Positions 17,412 to 25,754 of a stretch of DNA of 64,000 nucleotides are shown here, in pieces. Numbering within the stretch: position 1 is the stretch's first letter; each line of letters opens with the position of its first letter. The notes beneath the pieces were generated by a model. It searched no databases. It worked only from the letters and a program-made list of their open reading frames with translations, and had not been told where the DNA came from. Where the stretch lies: the NCBI GenBank assembly GCA_902399975.1, contig CABOHA010000001.1:707397-771396 (forward strand), in the 5' to 3' direction. The translations under genes and the position numbers were made by a program. Origin of the DNA: Coriobacteriaceae bacterium. Its GTDB lineage: Bacteria > Actinomycetota > Coriobacteriia > Coriobacteriales > Coriobacteriaceae.

Positions 17412-18512
17412 CTATTTTCCAGCGCGTGCGTTGTACGAACCAAAGTGCGATGTGATCATTTTTAGAGTTTGCTTGGGCCCCTTGTTCCATACGTTATACA
17501 AGCCCTCTCCCACGAGGTCCTTGGCGTATGCGCAGTAGCTGATTTTAGGATTGGCAATGCCCATATACTCGGCATAGAGCCTTTTGGCCGCAGGGGTAAC
17601 GCGAGGATTGGCAAATACCAGCTCTTGCGGCATGCGTTCGAACATCTTGTGGATGGCCCGCTCAATTTCGGGGTGACTGTCAATTCCTGTGTGCTCAATC
17701 ATGATGCCCATATAGGTGAAGCCGCGTGTGATTTGCGGTGTCCAGACGGCGGGGTCGGTGACGTTGAGCCTCTCAAGAATATCGACCATGTCGTTCCAGC
17801 GATTAAACGGCATCAAGGGGTCACGCTTTGCCAGGGCGGCCGCCTTTTCGGGTGTTTCCTCGCGGTAGCAATAATACGGCTTGGGCCAGTAAGCGATGGC
17901 CTTTGCCTGGCAGAGCGTTTCGACGAGGAATGGATTGTCGGCCCAGCCCGCACCGGGGATTTCCTTAAACCAGATATTGTTTTGCATCAGGAAGTCGCGA
18001 CGATAGATTGCCGTCCAAATGGACGGATGGTGGGCCAGCAGGTGTGGAGCGTCGTGAATGGTGAACGGTTGCCGAGGCGGTTTAATGCGACCGCGATATG
18101 CGCAATGTAGTTTGACCTCTTGGGGGGTATCGGGCTTGCGAATGATCCAATACGGGGTTTCAATAATATCGAGCTTGTTCGGATCGCCAAATTCGCGCTT
18201 GGCAAAGGCAAACATGTCGGAGTACATTCCGGGCTCGATCCAGTCATCGGGCTCGAGGATGGCAATCCAGTCGCCCTTTGCCTCGCGAATGCCCAGATTG
18301 CAGGTTGCGCCGTAACCCTGGTTTGCCTTATCAATCACTCGAACGCGTGAGTCGCGCGCAGCGAAATCTTCCATAATGGCGCGCGAGTTGTCGGTGGATC
18401 CGTCGTTGATGGCGAGGATTTCCAGTTCGATATTTTTTTCGTTTAATAGGCTGCCTATAGCCTGAGAAAGATACGGCTCGGCATTGTAAGTAGGCACGAT
18501 TACGGTCAGCAT
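17412..18512 (-). CDS. GT2 family glycosyltransferase
   Basis: A 366-residue GT-A enzyme beginning LTVIVPTYNAEPYLSQAIGSLL, with ILAINDGSTDNS, GYGATCNLGIREAKGDWIAILEPDDWIEPGMY and the acceptor-side GAGWADNPFLVETL. This is the common surface-polysaccharide GT2 type, with EPDD supplying the DxD-like metal site. The C-terminal third (IEHTGIDSHPEIERAIHKMFERMPQE onward) is a helical tail. It is co-transcribed with the acyltransferase that follows 4 nt downstream. Donor and acceptor sugars cannot be read from sequence. Confidence 0.85.
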   Translation of the reverse strand: MLTVIVPTYNAEPYLSQAIGSLLNEKNIELEILAINDGSTDNSRAIMEDFAARDSRVRVIDKANQGYGATCNLGIREAKGDWIAILEPDDWIEPGMYSDMFAFAKREFGDPNKLDIIETPYWIIRKPDTPQEVKLHCAYRGRIKPPRQPFTIHDAPHLLAHHPSIWTAIYRRDFLMQNNIWFKEIPGAGWADNPFLVETLCQAKAIAYWPKPYYCYREETPEKAAALAKRDPLMPFNRWNDMVDILERLNVTDPAVWTPQITRGFTYMGIMIEHTGIDSHPEIERAIHKMFERMPQELVFANPRVTPAAKRLYAEYMGIANPKISYCAYAKDLVGEGLYNVWNKGPKQTLKMITSHFGSYNARAGK

Positions 18513-18560
18513 TCAAACACTTTCTCTAGGCGACTTGGAAGAATTATACCCTATTGCAAA

Positions 18561-18641
18561 GCAACGATTTTGGTTGCATATGCTCTGAAGAAACTAAAAC
18601 CGTTGCAAATGAATGAAAGCAACTAAATTAGTTGCTATAAT
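18561..18641 (+). promoter_or_regulatory. satD promoter with embedded palindromic operator
   Basis: A consensus TATAAT (18636-18641) is overlapped on its upstream side by a perfect inverted repeat, AGCAACTAA-A-TTAGTTGCT (18618-18636). Further GCAAC/GTTGC half-sites occur at 18561-18565 and 18573-18577 (again inverted) and near 18602. The placement between the -35 and -10 regions is typical of a repressor site. The SatD protein encoded downstream has a helix-turn-helix-like C-terminus, so autoregulation is plausible. Confidence 0.6.
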
Positions 18642-18663
18642 CGCCATGAGGAAAGGAAGCCTG

Positions 18664-19482
18664 ATGAACAATAGCTATTCGGCTCTCATGGTCGACATGA
18701 GGCATTCGAGATGTCTTTCGGACAGTAGAAGGCAAAGCGCGCAAGAAGATCTTGCGAACGCTATGGACTGCACAAACGAGCTGTTTAAAACTGAGCTCGA
18801 AATGCCGCTTATGTTTAGTGCGGGGGATGAATTGCAGGGTCTATTTCGTAGTACGGCTGGCGCATTCTTGGCATACAGATTTATTAAGATACTCGTCCAG
18901 ACGGTTGATCTTAGGGGCGGTATTGGAGTGGGAGAATGGAAAACTCGGATGCAGTCCGCATTGTCGACGGAACAAGACGGGTCAGCATACCATCGTGCGC
19001 GTAGAGCAATTGCTGAGTCTGAAAAGGATAAGTACAGCGATTTAAAGATCATTGATGTTTCGGGCGTTTCGCGCGAGAAGGAACTGTGCGCGGCGGGTTG
19101 TCTAGAAATAATTGATCGCAGAAACGAGTCGCAGCGTAATTACTGTGAGGTTGTTGAATTACTGCGACCGCTTATGCTGCATGATGACAGAGACGCGACT
19201 TTGAGCAAAAGGTATGCTGAGCTAATCGAGGCGCGTATAGGCAAAAAGTACGGCGCTAAAAGCAATCCGAGCGATTGCGCGCCAGTGGCGTTGGGCAGCT
19301 CTCTCAACCTCAACGTAGATAGCATCAGGGCTAGTCATGTAGGGCTTGCGGGACAAATGGGTGTTGCGATGGGGAAGACGAGGCAGGGGCTCGAGAAAAG
19401 CCTTAGGCTCGCGAACGTTGTAAGAGAAAGAGAGCTGGCTGCTTTCGCCGTTCATTTCCTTAATGAAATGGAGCCGTCATGA
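18664..19482 (+). CDS. SatD-family protein with nucleotide-cyclase-like motifs and C-terminal HTH
   Basis: A 272-residue protein of the SatD family. The start at ATG 18664 follows AGGAAAGGAAG. The N-terminal domain shows, in order, ALMVDMRHSR (D11), LMFSAGDELQGLF (D55), LRGGIGVGEW (83-92) and DGSAYHRARRAI (105-116). This order and spacing resembles class III nucleotide cyclases: metal Asp in a xDIxxS strand, Asp in a GDxx hairpin, an RxGIxxG strand, and a VNxAAR-like helix. That reading is my inference, not an established assignment. Residues about 235-260 (AGQMGVAMGKTRQGLEKSLR) look like a helix-turn-helix. Its stop overlaps the start of the DUF3307 gene (ATGA), a pairing usual for this family. 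Function unknown. Confidence 0.72.
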   Translation: MNNSYSALMVDMRHSRCLSDSRRQSAQEDLANAMDCTNELFKTELEMPLMFSAGDELQGLFRSTAGAFLAYRFIKILVQTVDLRGGIGVGEWKTRMQSALSTEQDGSAYHRARRAIAESEKDKYSDLKIIDVSGVSREKELCAAGCLEIIDRRNESQRNYCEVVELLRPLMLHDDRDATLSKRYAELIEARIGKKYGAKSNPSDCAPVALGSSLNLNVDSIRASHVGLAGQMGVAMGKTRQGLEKSLRLANVVRERELAAFAVHFLNEMEPS

Positions 19483-20225
19483 GGGTGTTCGGGTGTTTCC
19501 TTCTATTCCACATGCTGTTCGATTTTTATTTTCAGACGAATAAGATGGCAGATAAGAAGGAAAGCAATAGAATTGCCCTTGGTCTGCACTGTTTAATTTA
19601 CGCGGCCGGCGCCGCAGCAACAGTAGCTCTTCTGTTTGAGGCGAGTGTAGCCGCCACGGCTGCGTCCTTTACAGTATTTGCTCTTTCACACTGGTTTATC
19701 GATGGCAGCCTGAGAAGAAAGATTGCAGGGCTTGATCTCTCACCGGTTGGTAGTTTTTTGATCGATCAGATGCTGCATATTGTACTTTTGTTTATGTTGA
19801 GCGTTCTATGTTGTCACCTCTGGGTCATGCGGCCAATTGCTTCGAATCTCTTGGGCAACCGTGGAGCTGAGCTCTCTTGGGTTTCGACATTGTGCTTTTG
19901 CGGACGCCCCTGCAGCATCGCTATTGCCAAGGTCCTCCAATTTCTCCGAAACCCTGGTACGGAGCAGTCGGCGTGCACATCAAATGCACATTCAGGCAAG
20001 TGGATTGGAATATTTGAAAGACTGATTGTCGCGGCGCTTTCTCTGCTGAACCAATATTCGGCTATTGCATTTATTTTTACTGCAAAAAGTATCGCGCGCT
20101 TTAAACAGCTGGAAAGTGACAAGGATTTCGCTGAGGTTTATTTGCTGGGTTCATTGGCGAGCGTGTTTCTAGCAATGGCTTCTGCGGTCTTATTTATGTA
20201 CTTGTTTAATAACGCTGGTTGCTGA
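19479..20225 (+). CDS. DUF3307 family membrane protein
   Basis: A 248-residue hydrophobic protein with the DUF3307 opening, LFHMLFDFYFQTNKMADKK, whose His/Asp/Gln residues are conserved in the family, followed by LHCLIYAAGAAATVALLF, the SHWFIDGSLRRK segment and several more membrane helices. It begins with a 4-nt overlap with the SatD gene, and the two are partners in many genomes. The region is AT-richer than the flanking housekeeping genes. The biochemical role is unknown; a membrane effector or transporter under SatD control is possible but speculative. Confidence 0.75.
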   Translation: MRVFGCFLLFHMLFDFYFQTNKMADKKESNRIALGLHCLIYAAGAAATVALLFEASVAATAASFTVFALSHWFIDGSLRRKIAGLDLSPVGSFLIDQMLHIVLLFMLSVLCCHLWVMRPIASNLLGNRGAELSWVSTLCFCGRPCSIAIAKVLQFLRNPGTEQSACTSNAHSGKWIGIFERLIVAALSLLNQYSAIAFIFTAKSIARFKQLESDKDFAEVYLLGSLASVFLAMASAVLFMYLFNNAGC

Positions 20226-20381
20226 TGCTAATAAGGCCCCGTATGGGCATCGACTTGAGAGGTGGGCTACTTTCGATTGATGATCATCTCTTTATCCTAG
20301 GTGCATTCAGATTTGCATAATATGTTTGCCTGTATAAATTGAGTCTATTAAATGGGTTTTATCCATTTTAAGGAGTTGAAA

Positions 20382-21347
20382 ATGACATCGGAATTAAATG
20401 GGGGTCATGTCAGACCAAATATTATTAAAAGTAACCTTACAATCTCTGGTGCACAGTTGGTCAAGAGCGAAACATATTATGCTGCTAGCCAAACGCTTGA
20501 TATACCGATTTATGAAGTGTCTAGCATTCATGGTTTAAATCGTTTAATCGGTTATTCTAAATTTATGAATAAGGATGTTGGGAAAGTATTGTACCGAGGT
20601 CAAAATCGACTGTATGGAAGTCTGACCCCCTCCTTGATGCGCGGTAAGAAATACTCCGATAAGTGCCTGCATAACCTCAAGTCGCTTGTTAATAAAATAA
20701 TGTTAGACTCGCTTCTGAATAAACAGTTCAATCTTCCTGCTGGTTGTAACTCAAATCGTTCTATTATTGAGGGGGCGCTGCAACACTACGGCATAAGCAC
20801 TCGTTTTATTGATTTGGTTGACAATCATTGGACTGCTTTGTGGATGAGTTTATATGAGCCGGAAACTATTAAATCTAAAGAAACTTACACCCATTATAAA
20901 AGTCGGTATTTGGATAACTATGATTTGCTTTCAAACATTGCTAGAGGGGATAACGATCCAATAGGTTTCGGTTATTTGTTGATGGTGTGCGTGCCAGAAA
21001 TTAAGTCTCCGATGGAAAACGGGCTTTATCGAGGCAGCGGGTTCGAATTGATAGATTTAAGAAGATCCCTTCCTTCTATCTTCCTTAGACCGCATGCGCA
21101 GCATGCCTATGTTCTGCGTAGAAGAGGACCCGATGACAATAACCCTAATTATTACGATGTGGCTTCACAGTTGATAGGCATAGCAAAAATACGATTGGAC
21201 TATATCGCCAAATGGCTTGGGAACGGAGAGCTTCTTACTCAAAATAATCTATTCCCTCAACCATGCTTTGATCCTGGATATGAAATCTTGTTATCAAGAA
21301 CAGATTTATTCGATTCGAAATTTGCAATGATTACAAAGTATGTTTAA
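20382..21347 (+). CDS. FRG-domain protein
   Basis: A 321-residue protein. The FRG domain is recognised by VLYRGQNRLYGSLTPSLMRG (the Phe/Tyr-Arg-Gly-Gln core), the LQHYGISTRFIDLVDNHWTALWMSL block and PHAQHAYVLRR. The ATG at 20382 is preferred to the one at 20352 because AAGGAGTTGAA lies immediately upstream of it. The gene is markedly AT-rich and follows the satD-DUF3307 pair by 156 nt, with a possible own promoter. FRG-domain genes are common on mobile and defence-associated islands, but the biochemical activity is not well settled. No transmembrane or signal sequence is seen, so it is probably cytosolic. Confidence 0.75.
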   Translation: MTSELNGGHVRPNIIKSNLTISGAQLVKSETYYAASQTLDIPIYEVSSIHGLNRLIGYSKFMNKDVGKVLYRGQNRLYGSLTPSLMRGKKYSDKCLHNLKSLVNKIMLDSLLNKQFNLPAGCNSNRSIIEGALQHYGISTRFIDLVDNHWTALWMSLYEPETIKSKETYTHYKSRYLDNYDLLSNIARGDNDPIGFGYLLMVCVPEIKSPMENGLYRGSGFELIDLRRSLPSIFLRPHAQHAYVLRRRGPDDNNPNYYDVASQLIGIAKIRLDYIAKWLGNGELLTQNNLFPQPCFDPGYEILLSRTDLFDSKFAMITKYV

Positions 21348-21589
21348 ACGGTCCCCCCGTTGCGCTCGAATTGCCATACAGTCGTGAGAACGAGGAAGTT
21401 CCACATATCGAGAAGGATTAGGATCAGGGAGGTCCCATGGCTGCTGTTGGAACGCTAACGTATATTTGGAGATCGATACATTGAGCGTCTTTAGGATCGT
21501 AAGTCCTTTCTCTATCAATTATTTAAATATAGGCTTGTTTAGTAGATAATCTACCACTAGTGATTATTCGGTTTGATTGAGGACGCGAT

Positions 21590-24529
21590 ATGAAAAAGGC
21601 TTTACGTCTTACAACCACTTTCTCTCTAGCTGCTCTTATGGCGTTTTCGTCATTGATAAGTCCTGTAGTTGCTGCCTATGGGTTGAGCGAGACGCAGCCT
21701 GTAAACGCCGTGACGGATGTGACCTCCACTGATGATGGAGTTGCCACTCGCGGTGATGATTCTAACGGAAGTGATGCCGCCGGCGATCAATCGCTGATTG
21801 GAGGCGATGTTGAGGTTCTCGACTCTGAAGGTCAGGATAAATCCGGGGGCTATTCTGAGGTCGAGCAGCATGCCGATTCGGTCGATTCTTCCTTCCAGTA
21901 CGTTTATCTCGCATATCCGAGCCTCTCCTCTGGGACTGATCAAGTCATTGCCTTTGCTACGCCCAATGACAGTGATGTTCTTTCCTCTGCAACTCTTTAT
22001 TATGTGAGTACTAATGGGGTCAGGGGCTCTGTTGACACGTCTGCCGCGGCTGGGAATTCTGCTGCTTTTATTTTTGGCGCGAACTTAAACGCAAATACTT
22101 ATTTCCTCACTTCGATCTCCTATTCGCTGCAGGGTGATGAAGCAGAGCATGAGATTGATCTTTCCGGCCGAGATTATTCATTCACGGTTGTTGAGGCTTC
22201 TACGAGCTCCGAGGGCACATCTGTTTACTATGCAGATGAGGACGGAAATGCAGTCGAGGCTCAGACTATCCAGCAGGCACTGGAGTGTGCTGATTCGCCG
22301 GATGGCGTTTCTACCTATGCCGCACGTTCCGCGCGTAATGTTAGCGTAATCGCTCTCGACGCTGGCCACGGCGGGTCTGACCCCGGCGCGCAAGGTAATG
22401 GCAAAAGCGAGGCCGATCTTACCTGGAAGATTGTGGCGGCATGCAAGAATAAGCTTGAGGCATACGGTTTTAAGGTCGTTCTTGCTCGTGAACAATACGG
22501 CAATTACTCCGGTAATGATTTTCTTTATCGCGTCCAGCGTTGTATCGATCAGGGCGCGCAAGCTTTTGTGAGCTTTCATATCAATTCCGGTTCTTCCGCA
22601 GCTCATGGCGCCGAGGTTTACGCTCCCACCGCAAATGGTACAGACTATACACAGGTTTCTGTTGAGCTTGCCAATAAGGTTATGAATAACCTTGCTGCTA
22701 TGGGGCTTTCGTACCGCGGTGTTTTTCAGATGCAAGTGGGAGATGAGTTTGCAGTAATCCGATGCGCCCGCGAGCAGGGGATCCCTGGCATCTTAATTGA
22801 GCATGGCTTTATTTCCAATTCCGGCGATGTCGCTAATTACTTTTCCGATGATGGTTGTCGTCGTCTTGGCGAGGCTGATGCCGCTGCTATTATTGCGCAG
22901 TTCCCAAAATCCAGCTGGTATTCGGGCTCTTTAACTGTCAAGAAGAATGCCAGGCATATTGATTTGGCTACAAAGTTTTCAGGGGGTAATCCGACTAACG
23001 CCTGCTATATGGTCAAGTCTTCTAGTGGTCGCGTCGATTGGGTTCAAGGATACGATCAGCACAATAATAGCTGGACTGGATCTTTCGATCTTGATGCAGA
23101 ATACGGCGTATTTCAAGTCGAAGCATATGTTACATGTGATGGCGAGACCTTTAGAGTGGATTCTAAGTCGTTCGGAGATAATCGTGCCTCTACGAATGCT
23201 GCTATTAGCGGAAACATTGTTGACGTAACTTCATCTAATTGGGCAGTTGATCCGGACTATGTGTCGTATGAGGTCATTTCGCCTTCTGGCACGTCTTACT
23301 GGTTTTCGGGCTGTAAGTCTGGAAATGAATGGGGCTGCCAGTTTAACCTTGATGATTTAGATTCATTGTTTGGCAAGACGACCGTCCGACCGTGGTGCAC
23401 GCTTAATGGCGCTTCAGCATTTCCATGTGGTTCTACAAATTATGAATTTGAACGCCCGGACGTGAGCCTGTCCCTCTCCGACGAGGGCGGCTCCCTGTCC
23501 GCCACCGCGTCCGGCCTCAAGCCCGCCCCCTCCAACGCCTGCCTGCAGGTCGTGGCGCCCTCCGGCGCCGAGCGCTGGTACCAGCTCTACCGCCAGGCGG
23601 ACGGCTCCTGGACGGGCGCGGCGCCGGCGGCCGCCGACCTCGGCGAGTTCGGCGAGTACCGCGCGACCGTGTGGGCGACCTACGGCTCCAAGAGCCGCGG
23701 CTGGGCCACAGCCAAGGCCTCCGTCGCGCGCCCGGACGTGAGCCTGTCCCTCTCCGACGAGGGCGGCTCCCTGTCCGCCACCGCGTCCGGCCTCAAGCCC
23801 GCCCCCTCCAACGCCTGCCTGCAGGTCGTGGCGCCCTCCGGCGCCGAGCGCTGGTACCAGCTCTACCGCCAGGCGGACGGCTCCTGGACGGGCGCGGCGC
23901 CGGCGGCCGCCGACCTCGGCGAGCTCGGCGAGTACCGCGCGACCGTGTGGGCGACCTACGGCTCCAAGAGCCGCGGCTGGGCCTCGCGCTCCTGTTTAAT
24001 AAAATCTGGCTTCCACAAAATAATGAGCTCAGGAACGTCTAATCAAGAGAAGATGGTATCTGCTTTTGTTCGGAGTGGGTTTAGTTTTCCTTCGAATGTT
24101 TACACGAAATTCGGCGCGGCATCTATAGAAGATTTTGTTTCTATAATTGCTGAAGAGGCTGCTTATGAAGGGGTTGACCCCTACGTCGTCTTTGCTCAGG
24201 CTATGGTGGAAACTGGGTGGTTAAAATTTGGAGGACAGGTCCAGCCTGACCAGTGTAATTTTGCTGGAATTGGAGCGCTTGACGGAGGAGCTTCTGGTGC
24301 ATTCTTCAATTCGTTTGGGAATGACTCTGTTCGAATGGGGATAAGAGCGCAAGTTCAGCATCTAAAAGCGTATGCCTCATTTGGCCCTTTGAATAGAGAG
24401 TGCGTCGATCCTCGTTTTTATTTGGTAAAAAGGGGGTCTGCAACTACAGTAGGTGAGTTGAGCGGTAAATGGGCCTCCGACTTGGATTATGGCAACAAGA
24501 TAAGTAAAGTCATTTTGTCTATTAAATAA
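21590..24529 (+). CDS. Secreted multidomain peptidoglycan hydrolase: amidase_3, Bsp-like repeats, glucosaminidase-like
   Basis: A 979-residue secreted enzyme. Residues 1-29 are a signal peptide. About 100-205 is a beta-rich domain of unknown type. Residues 250-440 are an N-acetylmuramoyl-L-alanine amidase (Amidase_3) with zinc and catalytic residues intact: H260 in ALDAGHGG, E274 in GKSEADLTW, H330 in FVSFHINS, E404 in ILIEHGFIS. Residues 445-800 are four repeats of about 90 residues of the GBS Bsp-like type; the last two are nearly identical. Residues about 815-979 resemble a mannosyl-glycoprotein endo-beta-N-acetylglucosaminidase domain (YEGVDPYVVFAQAMVETGWLKFG, CNFAGIGA). Dual cleavage of wall peptide and glycan is likely. 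It heads the plus-strand polysaccharide cluster and may remodel the wall where the glycan is attached. Confidence 0.85.
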   Translation: MKKALRLTTTFSLAALMAFSSLISPVVAAYGLSETQPVNAVTDVTSTDDGVATRGDDSNGSDAAGDQSLIGGDVEVLDSEGQDKSGGYSEVEQHADSVDSSFQYVYLAYPSLSSGTDQVIAFATPNDSDVLSSATLYYVSTNGVRGSVDTSAAAGNSAAFIFGANLNANTYFLTSISYSLQGDEAEHEIDLSGRDYSFTVVEASTSSEGTSVYYADEDGNAVEAQTIQQALECADSPDGVSTYAARSARNVSVIALDAGHGGSDPGAQGNGKSEADLTWKIVAACKNKLEAYGFKVVLAREQYGNYSGNDFLYRVQRCIDQGAQAFVSFHINSGSSAAHGAEVYAPTANGTDYTQVSVELANKVMNNLAAMGLSYRGVFQMQVGDEFAVIRCAREQGIPGILIEHGFISNSGDVANYFSDDGCRRLGEADAAAIIAQFPKSSWYSGSLTVKKNARHIDLATKFSGGNPTNACYMVKSSSGRVDWVQGYDQHNNSWTGSFDLDAEYGVFQVEAYVTCDGETFRVDSKSFGDNRASTNAAISGNIVDVTSSNWAVDPDYVSYEVISPSGTSYWFSGCKSGNEWGCQFNLDDLDSLFGKTTVRPWCTLNGASAFPCGSTNYEFERPDVSLSLSDEGGSLSATASGLKPAPSNACLQVVAPSGAERWYQLYRQADGSWTGAAPAAADLGEFGEYRATVWATYGSKSRGWATAKASVARPDVSLSLSDEGGSLSATASGLKPAPSNACLQVVAPSGAERWYQLYRQADGSWTGAAPAAADLGELGEYRATVWATYGSKSRGWASRSCLIKSGFHKIMSSGTSNQEKMVSAFVRSGFSFPSNVYTKFGAASIEDFVSIIAEEAAYEGVDPYVVFAQAMVETGWLKFGGQVQPDQCNFAGIGALDGGASGAFFNSFGNDSVRMGIRAQVQHLKAYASFGPLNRECVDPRFYLVKRGSATTVGELSGKWASDLDYGNKISKVILSIK
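23453..23983 (+). repeat. Tandem 276-bp repeat, near-identical and GC-rich, inside the amidase gene
   Basis: Two copies of a 92-codon unit start at 23453 and 23729. Over 255 aligned bases (23453-23707 and 23729-23983) I find one difference (GAGTTC versus GAGCTC, Phe to Leu). Both copies are strongly GC-rich with C/G third positions, whereas the repeats before them and the domain after them use AT-rich codons. The encoded unit begins RPDVSLSLSDEGGSLSATAS. Recent duplication or conversion from a high-GC donor explains this best. Confidence 0.9.
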
Positions 24530-24541
24530 TCGTGGGTAATC

Positions 24542-25744
24542 ATGCGATCTAGTACTTCTAACAATGTTATCTGGAATACGATTGGATCAATCGTTTATTT
24601 GGCTTGTCAATGGCTAACGACCGTTGCCGTTGTCCGAATTTCTTCAAATTATGAGTATGCGGGTTACCTGTCTCTTGCTATGTCATATAGCAATATTTTC
24701 ATTCCGATTGCTCTTTATAAAATTAGGTCTTATCAGGTTTCTGATATCAATAATCAGTTTTCTTCTGGGCAGTATATCGGTTTTCGAATTGTAACCATTG
24801 CTGCGGGTTTTGGATTTGTATTTTTATATACAATCTTTACCTGCAGAAAAGAGGCAATAATAAGCGTGGTTTGTTACTGCCTTTATAAGGTAATTGAAGT
24901 CTTAGTTGATGTTTTCCATGGTATAGACCAAAAAGGTGGAAACATGATTTTTTGTGGCGTTTCGATGCTGCTGAGAGGACTTCTGTCATTGCTGGCGTTT
25001 TGTTTTATCTTAAAGCTGACAGATTCGATACCACTCTCCATTCTATCCATGTGTGCTGTTTGCGTTCCGGTTTTATTGTTGGATATATGTTGGGCGTCCA
25101 AATTCGATTCAGTCCTACCGGAATTCAACTTTGATGCAATAGGAGCATTGTTTTCAAGCTGTCTTCCTGCCGTGGTGGGTGTTGCGTGCTGTGCTTTGGT
25201 CACCTCTTCGTCGAGGCAGATATTGGCTTCAATTTTGGGTAATAGCATTTTAGGTATCTATTCCTCCGTGTGTTCTCCTGCTGCAATCGTGCAGGCGGGG
25301 GCGCTCAACGCTTATGCGCCCTTGCTTGTTGTCTTCGCGATGGCCGATTTGGAGAAGACGAGAAGGCACTTCAATCAATTATTAATTAAGGTGGCTGGCG
25401 TGACGGTTGTCATAGCTTTTGGTTGCATGCTTGGGTGTTTACTATTTGGACAATGGGCACTTGAACTTTTGTTTGGCTCAACAATCATTCGTTATTCATA
25501 TTTGTTGTATGGCGCTGTTATCAGTTCGCTTGCGACTGCTTTGATTGGCGTGTTTTCTGATTTGACGATTGTTCGCCGTTCAATGAGTTCGAATCTGGCT
25601 GGTAATTTTATTGCATTGCTCCTCGTGGTTCCTTTTTCGTATCTCTTCATTAATAATCTCGGTGCAAATGGCGTTAGTGTTGCTATTTCTTTGGCGTATT
25701 TAATCGGGTGCCTAGTGATGCTTCCGTCACTTATCAGAAAGTAA
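24542..25744 (+). CDS. Wzx-type polysaccharide flippase (MATE/MOP superfamily)
   Basis: A 400-residue integral membrane protein with about twelve hydrophobic segments. The N-terminus (NNVIWNTIGSIVYLACQWLTTVAVVRI, then YAGYLSLAMSYSNIF) is the typical opening of O-antigen/capsule repeat-unit flippases, and ASILGNSILGIYSSVCSPAAIVQ fits the second half. It would move undecaprenyl-linked sugar units across the membrane. It starts 12 nt after the amidase stop, with a weak Shine-Dalgarno sequence. The AT-rich codon use matches the adjacent Galf transferase. Confidence 0.8.
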   Translation: MRSSTSNNVIWNTIGSIVYLACQWLTTVAVVRISSNYEYAGYLSLAMSYSNIFIPIALYKIRSYQVSDINNQFSSGQYIGFRIVTIAAGFGFVFLYTIFTCRKEAIISVVCYCLYKVIEVLVDVFHGIDQKGGNMIFCGVSMLLRGLLSLLAFCFILKLTDSIPLSILSMCAVCVPVLLLDICWASKFDSVLPEFNFDAIGALFSSCLPAVVGVACCALVTSSSRQILASILGNSILGIYSSVCSPAAIVQAGALNAYAPLLVVFAMADLEKTRRHFNQLLIKVAGVTVVIAFGCMLGCLLFGQWALELLFGSTIIRYSYLLYGAVISSLATALIGVFSDLTIVRRSMSSNLAGNFIALLLVVPFSYLFINNLGANGVSVAISLAYLIGCLVMLPSLIRK

Positions 25745-25754
25745 GGACGTTGGT

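Noticed and set aside
21437..21484. Fifteen-codon frame with a good GGGAGG leader (MAAVGTLTYIWRSIH)
   Set aside because: Too short to support; could be the decayed start of a lost gene. No similarity recognised and the gene downstream has its own start.
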